Source: UBA2185 sp964564625
GTDB lineage: Bacteria; Desulfobacterota; Syntrophia; Syntrophales; UBA2185
DNA: 64,000 bases
NCBI GenBank assembly: GCA_964564625.1
Contig: CAZMBE010000015.1
Location: 1 to 64,000, forward strand
Direction of reading: 5' to 3'
Every line of letters begins with the position of its first letter. Within the stretch, counting starts at the first letter, position 1. The notes below the pieces were generated by a model. The model made no database searches. It saw only the letters and a program-made list of their open reading frames with translations, and was not told the origin of the DNA. The position numbers were made by a program, and so were the translations under genes. This document shows, piece by piece, positions 17,201 through 24,039 of the stretch.

Positions 17201-18992
17201 TACAGGAGCCACTGATTCATTGATCATTAATAACTGGTTTCAAGGCGATGCGTATCAGGTAGACCGATTCACGTTTACGAATGGTACAGTGATGACCGCA
17301 GCGCAGCTCGAAGCGATGGGGTATGAGACGAACAACACGATATACGGGACGCCGAATGATGATTATTTGATCGGTTCAGACCTCGACGATCAAATAATCG
17401 GTTATGAAGGAAATGACACCTTGATCGGCGGAGGCGGCAACGACATAATAGAAGGCGGTGCGGGAAACGATATCATTGACGGCGGAACTGGGGCTGACAC
17501 GATGATTGGCGGGACGGGTAATGACACATATGTAGTCGAAAATATGGACGACGCGATTACGGAGAATGCCAGTGAGGGAATAGACGAGGTTCAGAGTTCT
17601 CTATCATACACATTAGGAGCGAATATTGAGAACTTATTCCTGACAGGAAACGATGCAGTAAACGGTTCCGGGAATGAGTTGGACAACGTTCTGATTGGCA
17701 ACAGCGCTGATAATGTAGTGAGTGGCGGGGCCGGAAATGACACCATCGCAGGAGGTACAGGAAACGACACTCTCTATGGCGAGGCAGGAGACGATACCTA
17801 TATCTACAATATCGGTGATGGGCTTGATCATATTCATGACAGTGCGGGAAACGATACGCTTACGATGGGAGAAGGCCTTGATTTTGACCATACAGTGATC
17901 CGTCTTGATAGTTCCAATGTCCACTTGCGTCTCCTCGATTCCGAATACAATGAAACATCGCAGGGCGTTTACATCACACGAAACTACGATGGGAGCATTT
18001 CTGTGGAAACAATCAGTTTTGTAAACGGTGACAGCTATGACATGTCGCAGCTTGTTGTAGATGAAGAAACCACATACGGGAGCGATATAAGTGACATCAT
18101 CATCACGGGCCGCAATGATGACACCGTGTATGCCTCGAATGGAAGCGATTTCGTGCGTGCAGGAACAGGCAATGACACGGTGTATGGAGGCAATGATGCC
18201 GACGTGCTTTTCGGAGACGGAGGTAATGATGCGCTTTATGGAGAAGGCTCTGCCGATGTTCTTTATGGGGGTAACGGCAACGATCTGCTCGACGGCGGCG
18301 CGAGCTTCGATCTCATGATCGGCGGACACGGGAATGACACGTATGTTGTAGACAATTCCTTTGATGTCATTGTTGAATTCGCGGATGAAGGAATAGATAA
18401 CGTCAAGAGTTCCGTTTCTCGTACCCTTGGTTCTTATGTAGAAAACCTGGAGCTCACGGGGAGCGCCAATATCAACGGCACCGGCAATAGACTGGACAAT
18501 GTGATCATCGGGAACAGCGGAATCAATACACTCACAGGCAATGACGGAAACGACACGCTCGACGGCAGGGGCGGTAATGACACGCTCATCGGCGGAAACG
18601 GGAGCGACATTTATATATTCCGGAGGAACGATGGCATTGATACCGTCAACGAGACAGCAGGAGTCATCGGAGATACGGACATGGTAAAGATGACAGGCGG
18701 CATCACCAGGACGGAGCCGGTTATCGTGAAGCAGAATAATGACCTGTATCTGTTTATCGACAGCAGCAATTACACGAAGATAACTAATCAGTTTTATCGG
18801 CCTGATTACGGCGTGGAGAAGCTTGAAGTTACCGACGGCTGTTACGTTACGAGGTCGGACATTGAAAATATCGTGGAGACAATGAGCGCGATCAATAACG
18901 ATGCGGGTATGGACGTTATCCAGAAGTATAACGCCATGAGAACTGACCCGACGTACATCAGCACCCTGTCCCAGAGCTGGCATCAGCCGTAA
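11283..18992 (+). CDS. giant RTX protein with phospholipase-A2-like N-terminus
   Basis: This is a 2,569-residue acidic protein with no signal peptide, as expected for a type I secretion substrate. Residues 7-62 carry YYGGPGISGEG, then VDWCFFRHDVRY (H58-D59, Y62), arranged like the Ca-loop and HD dyad of phospholipase A2-like domains. RTX nonapeptides (GGxGNDxxx) fill ~299-345, ~460-1000 and later blocks, binding Ca2+ outside the cell. About nine copies of a ~100-residue module (YxFGRGSGVD... DQFTFADGTVLT, the haemolysin-type Ca-binding-related family) start near residues 1048, 1202, 1356, 1499, 1656, 1802, 1922, 2172 and 2442. Three DTYVVDN...ENLxLTG units lie at ~977, 2080 and 2350. The uncleaved signal for export should be in the last ~60 residues. 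The role (adhesin, toxin or lipase) is unproven. Confidence 0.88.
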   Translation: MAEFWRYDYYGGPGISGEGKARDPFSVSMEEDINKIQKVSRDYVKMPKDAVDWCFFRHDVRYALAERSATLTDEREAIIRADVQLLKELYALDTATLNDVAKSARNQAITAFVVKMVYNGLQLTLANAYGVFVQPIGDILAGLVYDPTLPPLDPETESRAEAWYETRYYMNEYVRDSQMADLMYSEAAELGLYDNSLSEELRMKDVMRMYTVHEIFQGRLDPSRMLTAYESVLAPSSGTASIETEISAAKNYLITQFADGNPIDNVLVGRGLSTYEYKEDGKYNDANLLGTSQNDLIFGERGDDKIDGGSQNDVIYGGAGNDKITGGTGDDILYGGADNDDYYFSAGGGNDKIVDTEGTNRIFRVDEQGNEHFIGNAYKDGTTNVWTAPDGSYQITQNSPYTITLPDGSTIELGSDFEDGDFGIRLIDIPDNPQTTNTITGDTDPEHLNDQLGDSAADDRIEGLSGNDDISSTLGGNDWLLGGDGMDVVISQNATGKDILEGGTGSDILWGGPDDDKVFAENYGEMEALIVDGETAQGISERGDLASGAWGNDFIYGSNARDLLFGSEGHDVIVGGAGDDAILGDDEFTYATRDWSFAVLTDENNVWAHSLWTYGIDRIEGSVYGDDVIYAGAGNDFVNAGGGNDEVYAGDGNDTVFGSRGDDFIEGGNGNDILVGDEFSIPLDQQGNDYIDGGDGDDMIRGDAGNDELYGGAGNDTIYGDGDVDDERIGDDYIDGEAGEDMLYGGAGNDTIFGGEGDDYIEGDGLTAGDDYIDGEAGNDTIIGAGGSDQIYGGDGDDILHGDAGNVPLSDQADDYIDGGMGNDVIVGYAGNDELYGGAGNDTIYGDSGNDYIEGGTGDDYIQAGSGDNTIYGDDGNDQIQAGAGDDYIDGGAGADIIVAGDGANTIYGGDGNDQISGGSGNDYIEAGVGNDTVYGGGGNDEVFGKSGIDTIYADAGDDFIDGGVDADYMYGGIGNDTYVVDNPSDWVVEYANQGIDTVLSSITHTLSGHVENLILTGSADINGSGNSMDNILIGNSGNNTLSGEEGNDIYIFGRGSGVDTVNNFSSDFFVVTTDAIHFGEGIADTDLELIRENYNLRITINGTADSLVIKDYYCGERHIVDQFMFADGTVLTASQMETKVSQVYDTSNSIYGTASNDFLPGSVGDDRIFGYEGNDNINGSYGNDVLDGGSGVDILQGGPGNDTYKFDRGGGTDLIDNSAPDNTKTIDTMEIGEGITSGDIELFVEWSDLRIAVKDSPDSVVIKNALWYNESSYDRFPYMVDQFKFADGAILTTGQILAIDCKVYGSGGKNYLEGLSGNDQIFGYEGDDQLSGLSGNDVLDGGPGNDRLEGGYGSDIYKFEKGGGVDTIYNYYELDSATTTDMVEFGEGITSDDLELIGEGNDLRIHIRDTYDSLIIHDGLGEMTSFIDQFQFVDGTILTPAQLKARGWAVYGSAGNDVLFGGGQMFGYDGDDKINGSNGNDIIDGGKGNDTIYSAAGDDTYIFGIGSGVDTLSGVMTNNTVAFGEGIAADDLELIQEGNNFRINIQGTSDALIIKDWFSTEVAKIGQFTFSDDTVLTAAQMEAKGYSVADAGITYYGTDNDDLIQGGGGHDKLYGYDGNDTLYGNTGDDSLFGGNGNDVLDGGAGFDTLQGDGGSDTYTFGRGSGVDTINNFTADYATTTDTVAFGEGISSADLDLVKEGSDLHINIAGSTDACIIKSWFSGDSCKVDQFTFADGTVLTAVQMEAMASKVQGTAGGETISGTGVNNTIYGYRGDDTLSGGAGDDILDGDAGNDTLMGDAGNDTYIFGRGSGVDWISNWSSDYASTTDAIEFCAGITVNDLELIVDSEVGYNNLRINIKDSSDALMIDNWFAGDAYKIDRFLFADGTELTAAQLEATGCKSYGFYHKGTSGNDRMYGYLGDDTYKFGRGSGVDKIFNYARDYATTSDTVELGTGITAADLKLVKYRDDLRINITGATDSLIINNWFQGDAYQVDRFTFTNGTVMTAAQLEAMGYETNNTIYGTPNDDYLIGSDLDDQIIGYEGNDTLIGGGGNDIIEGGAGNDIIDGGTGADTMIGGTGNDTYVVENMDDAITENASEGIDEVQSSLSYTLGANIENLFLTGNDAVNGSGNELDNVLIGNSADNVVSGGAGNDTIAGGTGNDTLYGEAGDDTYIYNIGDGLDHIHDSAGNDTLTMGEGLDFDHTVIRLDSSNVHLRLLDSEYNETSQGVYITRNYDGSISVETISFVNGDSYDMSQLVVDEETTYGSDISDIIITGRNDDTVYASNGSDFVRAGTGNDTVYGGNDADVLFGDGGNDALYGEGSADVLYGGNGNDLLDGGASFDLMIGGHGNDTYVVDNSFDVIVEFADEGIDNVKSSVSRTLGSYVENLELTGSANINGTGNRLDNVIIGNSGINTLTGNDGNDTLDGRGGNDTLIGGNGSDIYIFRRNDGIDTVNETAGVIGDTDMVKMTGGITRTEPVIVKQNNDLYLFIDSSNYTKITNQFYRPDYGVEKLEVTDGCYVTRSDIENIVETMSAINNDAGMDVIQKYNAMRTDPTYISTLSQSWHQP

Positions 18993-19027
18993 GCGGAATC
19001 TCAACACATTAATATTATTAGCAATAA

Positions 19028-19194
19028 AGATTTCTCAGTCGTTCTTCTCCTCCGAAGTGACATGGGTGGCGCGTTCCTGGTACACCAAGCCAATCCGAAG
19101 CAGAAGGATTTAAGTAATGAATTGTAAGATTTCTCCCTTCGGTTGAAATGACAACGTCGTTGGTCGAAATGACTTATTTATGAGTCGAAATAAC
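19028..19194. repeat. degenerate REP-like repeats (GTCGAAATGAC)
   Basis: The gap between the RTX gene and tolC contains AGATTTCTCAGTCG...GAAGTGACA (19028-19062) and AGATTTCTCCCTTCGGTTGA...ATGACA (19127-19153), followed by GTCGAAATGAC (19163-19173) and GTCGAAATAAC (19184-19194). These are repeated, imperfect copies of one motif. No gene is visible in 18993-19208, and the repeats could affect transcript ends between substrate and exporter genes. Confidence 0.6.
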
Positions 19195-19208
19195 ACGGGG
19201 GTTGATGG

Positions 19209-20579
19209 TTGCGTATTCCGTCTCTTAACATCCTTGTATGCATCATCTTTCTTGTGCTTGTGGCGGTGGGCATATCTCCTTCCTGTGCGGAGATGCTTAC
19301 TTATAAAACTGCCATCAGGGATGCCTTGAACATTTCTGCCCGTATCAAAGTGAAAGTGGAGGATGTGAATATCTCCGATGCTACGTACAGGCAGAACTTT
19401 GCCGGGCTCTATCCCGAAATCAGCATAAACAGCCGCTTTGAAAGATATGAAAATCTGGATAAGAGGCCCGGGCATGGGCTGAATACGATTTCCGGGGAGA
19501 TTATTGGCGGGGGCGTCAGTGCCTGGAGGTCGAGCATATACCTGTGGGGCCAGTATTATATATCCCATTGGTACAAAAAGAGGCTCGAAGCGACCTATTA
19601 TGAGAAATTAGTAGACGCGCGGGGTTATGATTGCGACGCCGAGGTAAAAAGAATTCTCAGGGAAATGACGGACATCTATAGCGCCCTTGCTGAGGGTGAT
19701 ATTAAGTTGAAATACGGTTCAGAGATAGTAACGCGCCTGCAGGCGGTTCTCAGCTTGAAGATGAAGGCATTTGCCGGCGCCCAGGTTTCATACGAAGATG
19801 TGATAAAGGCGGAAGCCGAAGTCGCCTCCGCGGAGAAAGAAATCGCCGCTATCCGGAAGGAGTTCAAAGAAAACCTTGAAAGGTTCTATAGCTACACAGG
19901 GAAAGCCTATGGTGAGAAGTTGGAGGTTGAGAGATTTATCTCTGACGGGAAAAAGCAGTTTGCAGATGTCCCCAGGCTCATTGAGGGGACTCCGGAATAC
20001 AAGGCCCGCATGAGAGAGCTTGAGGCTCTAAAGTTCAAAGAGAAGGCCGCAGCCAACAATTTTTGGCCTGATATATCCGTCTATGGCCGATACGACTATT
20101 ATGGGAATAACGTCAATAGTATGAATAGTTCCATGCGGGATATCCGGGAGTCTTCCTATGCGGCGGGAATGTTTATTACCCTTCCTCTTTTTGATGGCGG
20201 CGCTCGAAAGTGGGAACGCAAGCGAAACCTGCATGAGATCAGAAAGCAGGAAAAAACCATCAATGCGGTTACGGAAGAAAAAAACAGAGACATCAAGACG
20301 CTTGCTGCCGGGTATGCCGAGCTTGCTCGGGCGCTGAGACATTACAGGAAACTAGCCGATCAATACCAGAAGATGCTGGAAATCACGCAAAAGGCGCATA
20401 CCTTGGGGGAAAGGAGCGTCATGGATATTGCGGAAATGGAAAAGGAGACCCTTACGGTTGAGCGGGATTTAAAGGTGACGGAACATGCCATGGCCGCCAA
20501 TGAGAAGCGGCTGTTTCTGGAAACGGATTACAAGAATTTCATAGCGGAGTACTATGGAAACGGGGCTTGTAAGCATTGA
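19209..20579 (+). CDS. TolC-family outer-membrane channel
   Basis: This is a 456-residue protein with an N-terminal signal peptide (IFLVLVAVGISPSCA, cleavage near residue 27). Two long helical-hairpin halves typical of the outer membrane efflux family follow: ILREMTDIYSALAEG, KAEAEVASAEKEIAAI in the first, and AGMFITLPLFDGG then KTLAAGYAELARAL and LGERSVMDIAEME in the second. It forms the outer-membrane exit duct of the type I secretion system. The start is TTG 19209 with a GGGGG stretch just upstream; no better in-frame start exists. It overlaps the exporter gene by 26 nt, so they are one transcript, and the RTX protein immediately upstream is the evident substrate. Confidence 0.88.
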   Translation: MRIPSLNILVCIIFLVLVAVGISPSCAEMLTYKTAIRDALNISARIKVKVEDVNISDATYRQNFAGLYPEISINSRFERYENLDKRPGHGLNTISGEIIGGGVSAWRSSIYLWGQYYISHWYKKRLEATYYEKLVDARGYDCDAEVKRILREMTDIYSALAEGDIKLKYGSEIVTRLQAVLSLKMKAFAGAQVSYEDVIKAEAEVASAEKEIAAIRKEFKENLERFYSYTGKAYGEKLEVERFISDGKKQFADVPRLIEGTPEYKARMRELEALKFKEKAAANNFWPDISVYGRYDYYGNNVNSMNSSMRDIRESSYAAGMFITLPLFDGGARKWERKRNLHEIRKQEKTINAVTEEKNRDIKTLAAGYAELARALRHYRKLADQYQKMLEITQKAHTLGERSVMDIAEMEKETLTVERDLKVTEHAMAANEKRLFLETDYKNFIAEYYGNGACKH

Positions 20580-22653
20580 GGTTGTAGCGAAGATTCATGC
20601 GGCGGCGATCGACATCGAAGCCGTGAAGAGGCGCTACTTTGTAGAAGGTGAATTGAAGCCGGAGGAAATTCTCCGGATCCTTAAAGATCACGGTATGCGC
20701 TCGCGGCTCAAGAAGCTCAAGTCGCTGGATGATCTTGTAAAGTACCCTGCGCCCTCCATTATCATTTCCCAGGACAGGGCCTATCATGTCTTCGTTGGGA
20801 AAAAAGACGGGAAGATATTTATCTTCGACTGTCTGGAAAAGAAGATGAATGCAGTAACGGAGGAAGCTTTCCGGTCTTTATGGAACGGGGAGGCGATTGC
20901 CGTGTATCCCCGTTTCACGAAAACTGAATTCTATCTCAATGTCCGCTGGCTTTTCAAAGAATTTTACAAACACCGTCCCGTGTTTTCGGCGGTCATTCTT
21001 TCATCTTTTTTCATCCAGCTCTTCGGTCTGGTCACACCGCTTTTCATCCAGGTCATCATCGACAAGGTTCTGGCCCACCATGCCCTCACAACATTGGAAG
21101 TCGTCGCCGGCGCATTCATGATCGTGCTCCTCTTTGACATGGTCTTGAACCTCATGCGGAATTATCTTCTTTACCATACGGCGAACAAGATCGATGGCAG
21201 CCTCGGCGCGAAAGTATACAGGCATTTATTGTCGTTGCCCTTCAGATATTTTGAAGTCCGCAAAGTGGGGAATATCATTGCCAGGGTCCGGGAACTGGAA
21301 AACCTGAGACAGTTCATGACCAACATCTCACTCACGGTGCTTTTGGACACGCTCTTTTCGGTCCTGTTTGTCGTGATCATGGCTATTTACAGTGTTTATC
21401 TAACCTTGATTGTCCTTATGTTCGTGGTCGCCATCGCCCTGATCTCCTTCATCGCGACACCCATGATCAAGACAAGGCTTGATGAAAAGTTCCAGAAGGG
21501 CGCTGCCGCTCAGTCTTTCCTGGTCGAGTCGATCACCGGGATGCAGACCGTGAAGTCCCTGGCGATTGAAGGTAAAATGATCAAGGACTGGGAGAACAAT
21601 TTGGGTGATTATATCCTCTCGGCGTTCAAGCTCTCCAATGTAGCCAATATCGCGGTAACCTCATCTCAGATGTTGCAGAAGATGATGACCCTGGCGGTCA
21701 TCTATCTTGGTGTAAGCCTGGTCTTTGACGGCAGGCTCAGCGTGGGTCAGCTCATTGCCTTCCAGATGTTCGGCTCCCAGTTGAGCGGGCCCATACTCCG
21801 TCTTGTGCATATGTGGCAGGACTTTCAGCACGCAAAGCTGTCTCTGGACCGGATTGCCGATATCATTAATACGCCTCCGGAGGTTGTCGGCGGTGCGATT
21901 ACGGTGAAGGAGCTCAAAGGCCAGATCACGGCAAAAGATATCACGTTCCGGTATACACCTGACGGCCCCTTGGTTCTTGATGGCGTGAATTTCAGCATTG
22001 CCGCCGGCACGATGGTAGGCATCGTGGGCCGGAGCGGCTCCGGCAAGAGTACAATTGCGAAGCTCGTCCAGCGGCTGTATCTCCCCGTTCAGGGGGCGAT
22101 CCTGATTGACGGGGTGGATATCCGGCATCTGGACCCTCTTTTCCTGCGATACCGAACGGGGATCGTACTGCAGGAATGCTTCCTTTTCAGCGGGACAATC
22201 AGAGAGAACATTGCGATTGCGGCATCCGATGCAAACATGGAGAGAATCATACAGGCAGCGCGCGTGGCCGGAGCCCATGATTTTATATCAGAGATGCCCA
22301 TGGGATATGATACCTACGTGGAAGAGCGCGGATCATCTTTATCCGGCGGTCAGAAGCAGAGGATAGCCATCGCGAGGGCGCTGATCACAAATCCAGGTGT
22401 TCTCATTTTTGATGAAGCGACGAGCTCTCTCGATTATGAGTCGGAAAGGGTTATATACGAGAATCTCAAGCACATCAGACAAGGGCGGACAGTGATTCTC
22501 ATCGCCCACAGGCTTTCCGTTATGCGCACGTGCGACATGGTGATTGTTATTGATAAGGGAAAGGTTGTGGAGACGGGCAACCACGAGATGCTGATGAGAG
22601 AAGAAGGTCTTTACGCCTATCTCTACAAACAGCAGGAGGAGAAACGGCTGTGA
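20554..22653 (+). CDS. type I secretion ABC exporter (HlyB-like)
   Basis: This is a 699-residue protein. The N-terminal ~125 residues follow the C39 peptidase fold (AIIISQDRAYHVFVGKKDG region, then IFDCLE), but the catalytic Cys expected near residue 10-15 is absent. It is therefore a C39-like domain as in HlyB, which binds the unfolded RTX protein and does not cleave it. Membrane helices follow at ~150-430. The ATPase domain has Walker A GRSGSGKST (~490), the signature LSGGQKQR, Walker B VLIFDEATSSLD and the H-loop IAHRLS. It pumps the RTX protein from cytosol to exterior with the TolC and HlyD neighbours. The next start overlaps its stop as GTGA. Confidence 0.93.
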   Translation: METGLVSIEVVAKIHAAAIDIEAVKRRYFVEGELKPEEILRILKDHGMRSRLKKLKSLDDLVKYPAPSIIISQDRAYHVFVGKKDGKIFIFDCLEKKMNAVTEEAFRSLWNGEAIAVYPRFTKTEFYLNVRWLFKEFYKHRPVFSAVILSSFFIQLFGLVTPLFIQVIIDKVLAHHALTTLEVVAGAFMIVLLFDMVLNLMRNYLLYHTANKIDGSLGAKVYRHLLSLPFRYFEVRKVGNIIARVRELENLRQFMTNISLTVLLDTLFSVLFVVIMAIYSVYLTLIVLMFVVAIALISFIATPMIKTRLDEKFQKGAAAQSFLVESITGMQTVKSLAIEGKMIKDWENNLGDYILSAFKLSNVANIAVTSSQMLQKMMTLAVIYLGVSLVFDGRLSVGQLIAFQMFGSQLSGPILRLVHMWQDFQHAKLSLDRIADIINTPPEVVGGAITVKELKGQITAKDITFRYTPDGPLVLDGVNFSIAAGTMVGIVGRSGSGKSTIAKLVQRLYLPVQGAILIDGVDIRHLDPLFLRYRTGIVLQECFLFSGTIRENIAIAASDANMERIIQAARVAGAHDFISEMPMGYDTYVEERGSSLSGGQKQRIAIARALITNPGVLIFDEATSSLDYESERVIYENLKHIRQGRTVILIAHRLSVMRTCDMVIVIDKGKVVETGNHEMLMREEGLYAYLYKQQEEKRL

Positions 22654-24017
22654 AAAATTTTGCAGATCATCACGATTTCAAACCCATCCTTGCGGAAATA
22701 GAGGAGAGGCCCCCAAATCCGCTGGGGACTGTTTTCTTGTGGACGATCATTTCTCTTATGGTTGTGGTTCTGCTCGGCTTGTTCCTGGTGAAGGTAGATG
22801 TGGTGGTCACCGCCAGGGGGAAGATCATTCCCATAGGGGACGTGAAGGTGGTGCAGCCCCTTGAAACAGGCGTGGTCACGGGAATACACGTGAAAGAGGG
22901 GGATTTTGTCAAAAAGGATGCCGTTATTATGGAAATCGATCCTTCGGTTGATAAGGCCGACCTTGAAGGAAAGGACAGGAATCTGAAGTTTTCCCGGTTA
23001 TCCATGGAGAGGATCAACGCAGTCTTGTCACACAGCCGTTTTTCTCCTTCACGTACGGATAACAATACGGAGGCGATTTCTGCCCAAATGGCGCAATATA
23101 ACGCTCAACGTGCAGTTTACACATCCACATTGCAGGAAAAGGAGAAGGAACTGAAAGAGACACAGAGCGCCCTGAACACGACAAAGGGTGACATTACAAA
23201 TCTGAAACACTTGCTGGTTATCACTTCCGAAGATGAAAGGCGGCAAAAAGCGCTGGTGGAAATCGGGGCGCTTGCCGAAAACCGCTATCGGGAAAAGATG
23301 AAAGAAAGGGTGAATATAGAACGTGAGATTGCAGTCAAGACCGGGCAGGTGGAGCAGACAGCGACAAGGATTGACCGGATTAAAGATGAGATTGAGACTT
23401 TCAAGAGTTCTTTCAGGGAGAAGCTTCTTTCTGAATATTCCACGAATATGCAGGGCAAAAACACCCTTGAGGCGGAGGTGAACACCCTAAGGTTCAAGCA
23501 CGAAAAGAGATTTATTGTGGCGCCGGTGACCGGGTACGTGCATCAGCTACCGGTCAAGACGGTAGGCGGCGTGGTTACCACGGCCCAACCGGTGGTGAGC
23601 CTTGTGCCGGAAAATACACCGCTTATCGTCAATGCTACGGTGTTTAATAAAGACATCGGCTTCGTGCAGGAGGGGCAACGTGCAGTAATCAAGGTGGATA
23701 CCTTTGATTTCCAGAAATACGGGACAATTGAGGGGCTCGTCGAGACGATAAGCCCCTCCAGTATTGAGGAGAAGCAAAATGCGAATGCCTTTGCAAGCGC
23801 GAATGCGAAAGATCTGGAAAAGGGAGGCGCAAGCGGCGGCTATCCCGTGTATGTGAAAATGGTTTCCGAAACGCTGGTGCCAAAGGATGGGACGGTGTAC
23901 AGAGTGAAACCGGGCATGTCTGTTACCGCCGAGATCAATGTAGGGAAAAGGAGGGTGATTGAATTCTTCCTTTTCCCCATCATCAGGTACTTGGACGAGG
24001 GATTGAAGGTAAGGTGA
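22650..24017 (+). CDS. HlyD-family membrane fusion protein
   Basis: This is a 455-residue adaptor. A cytosolic N-terminus (1-28) precedes one membrane helix (TVFLWTIISLMVVVLLGLFL, 29-48). A biotinyl-lipoyl half (IPIGDVKVVQPLETGVVTGI) is followed by a long coiled coil (~100-290: KEKELKETQSALNTT, REIAVKTGQVEQTATRI). The second lipoyl half (FIVAPVTGYVHQLPVKT) and beta-barrel end with MSVTAEINVGKRRVIEFFL. It bridges the inner-membrane exporter and TolC in the periplasm. The start is GTG 22650 with AGGAGG 10 nt upstream, overlapping the exporter stop. The gene ends 23 nt from the convergent priA. Confidence 0.92.
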   Translation: MKNFADHHDFKPILAEIEERPPNPLGTVFLWTIISLMVVVLLGLFLVKVDVVVTARGKIIPIGDVKVVQPLETGVVTGIHVKEGDFVKKDAVIMEIDPSVDKADLEGKDRNLKFSRLSMERINAVLSHSRFSPSRTDNNTEAISAQMAQYNAQRAVYTSTLQEKEKELKETQSALNTTKGDITNLKHLLVITSEDERRQKALVEIGALAENRYREKMKERVNIEREIAVKTGQVEQTATRIDRIKDEIETFKSSFREKLLSEYSTNMQGKNTLEAEVNTLRFKHEKRFIVAPVTGYVHQLPVKTVGGVVTTAQPVVSLVPENTPLIVNATVFNKDIGFVQEGQRAVIKVDTFDFQKYGTIEGLVETISPSSIEEKQNANAFASANAKDLEKGGASGGYPVYVKMVSETLVPKDGTVYRVKPGMSVTAEINVGKRRVIEFFLFPIIRYLDEGLKVR

Positions 24018-24039
24018 GTATGAGAGTATTGTGTGGCCC

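Noticed and set aside
12180..18600. Possible CRISPR array or DNA tandem repeat
   Set aside because: The periodicity is the 27-bp (nine-codon) RTX repeat inside a continuous coding frame, without constant repeats separated by unique spacers.
17634..19007. A 457-codon open frame antisense to the end of the RTX gene
   Set aside because: It is a mirror of the repetitive, GC-biased RTX codons; its translation is repetitive Val/Ile/Arg text with no domain, and the RTX frame on the other strand is certain. Similar antisense frames at 11988-15131 and 15660-16397 are rejected for the same reason.
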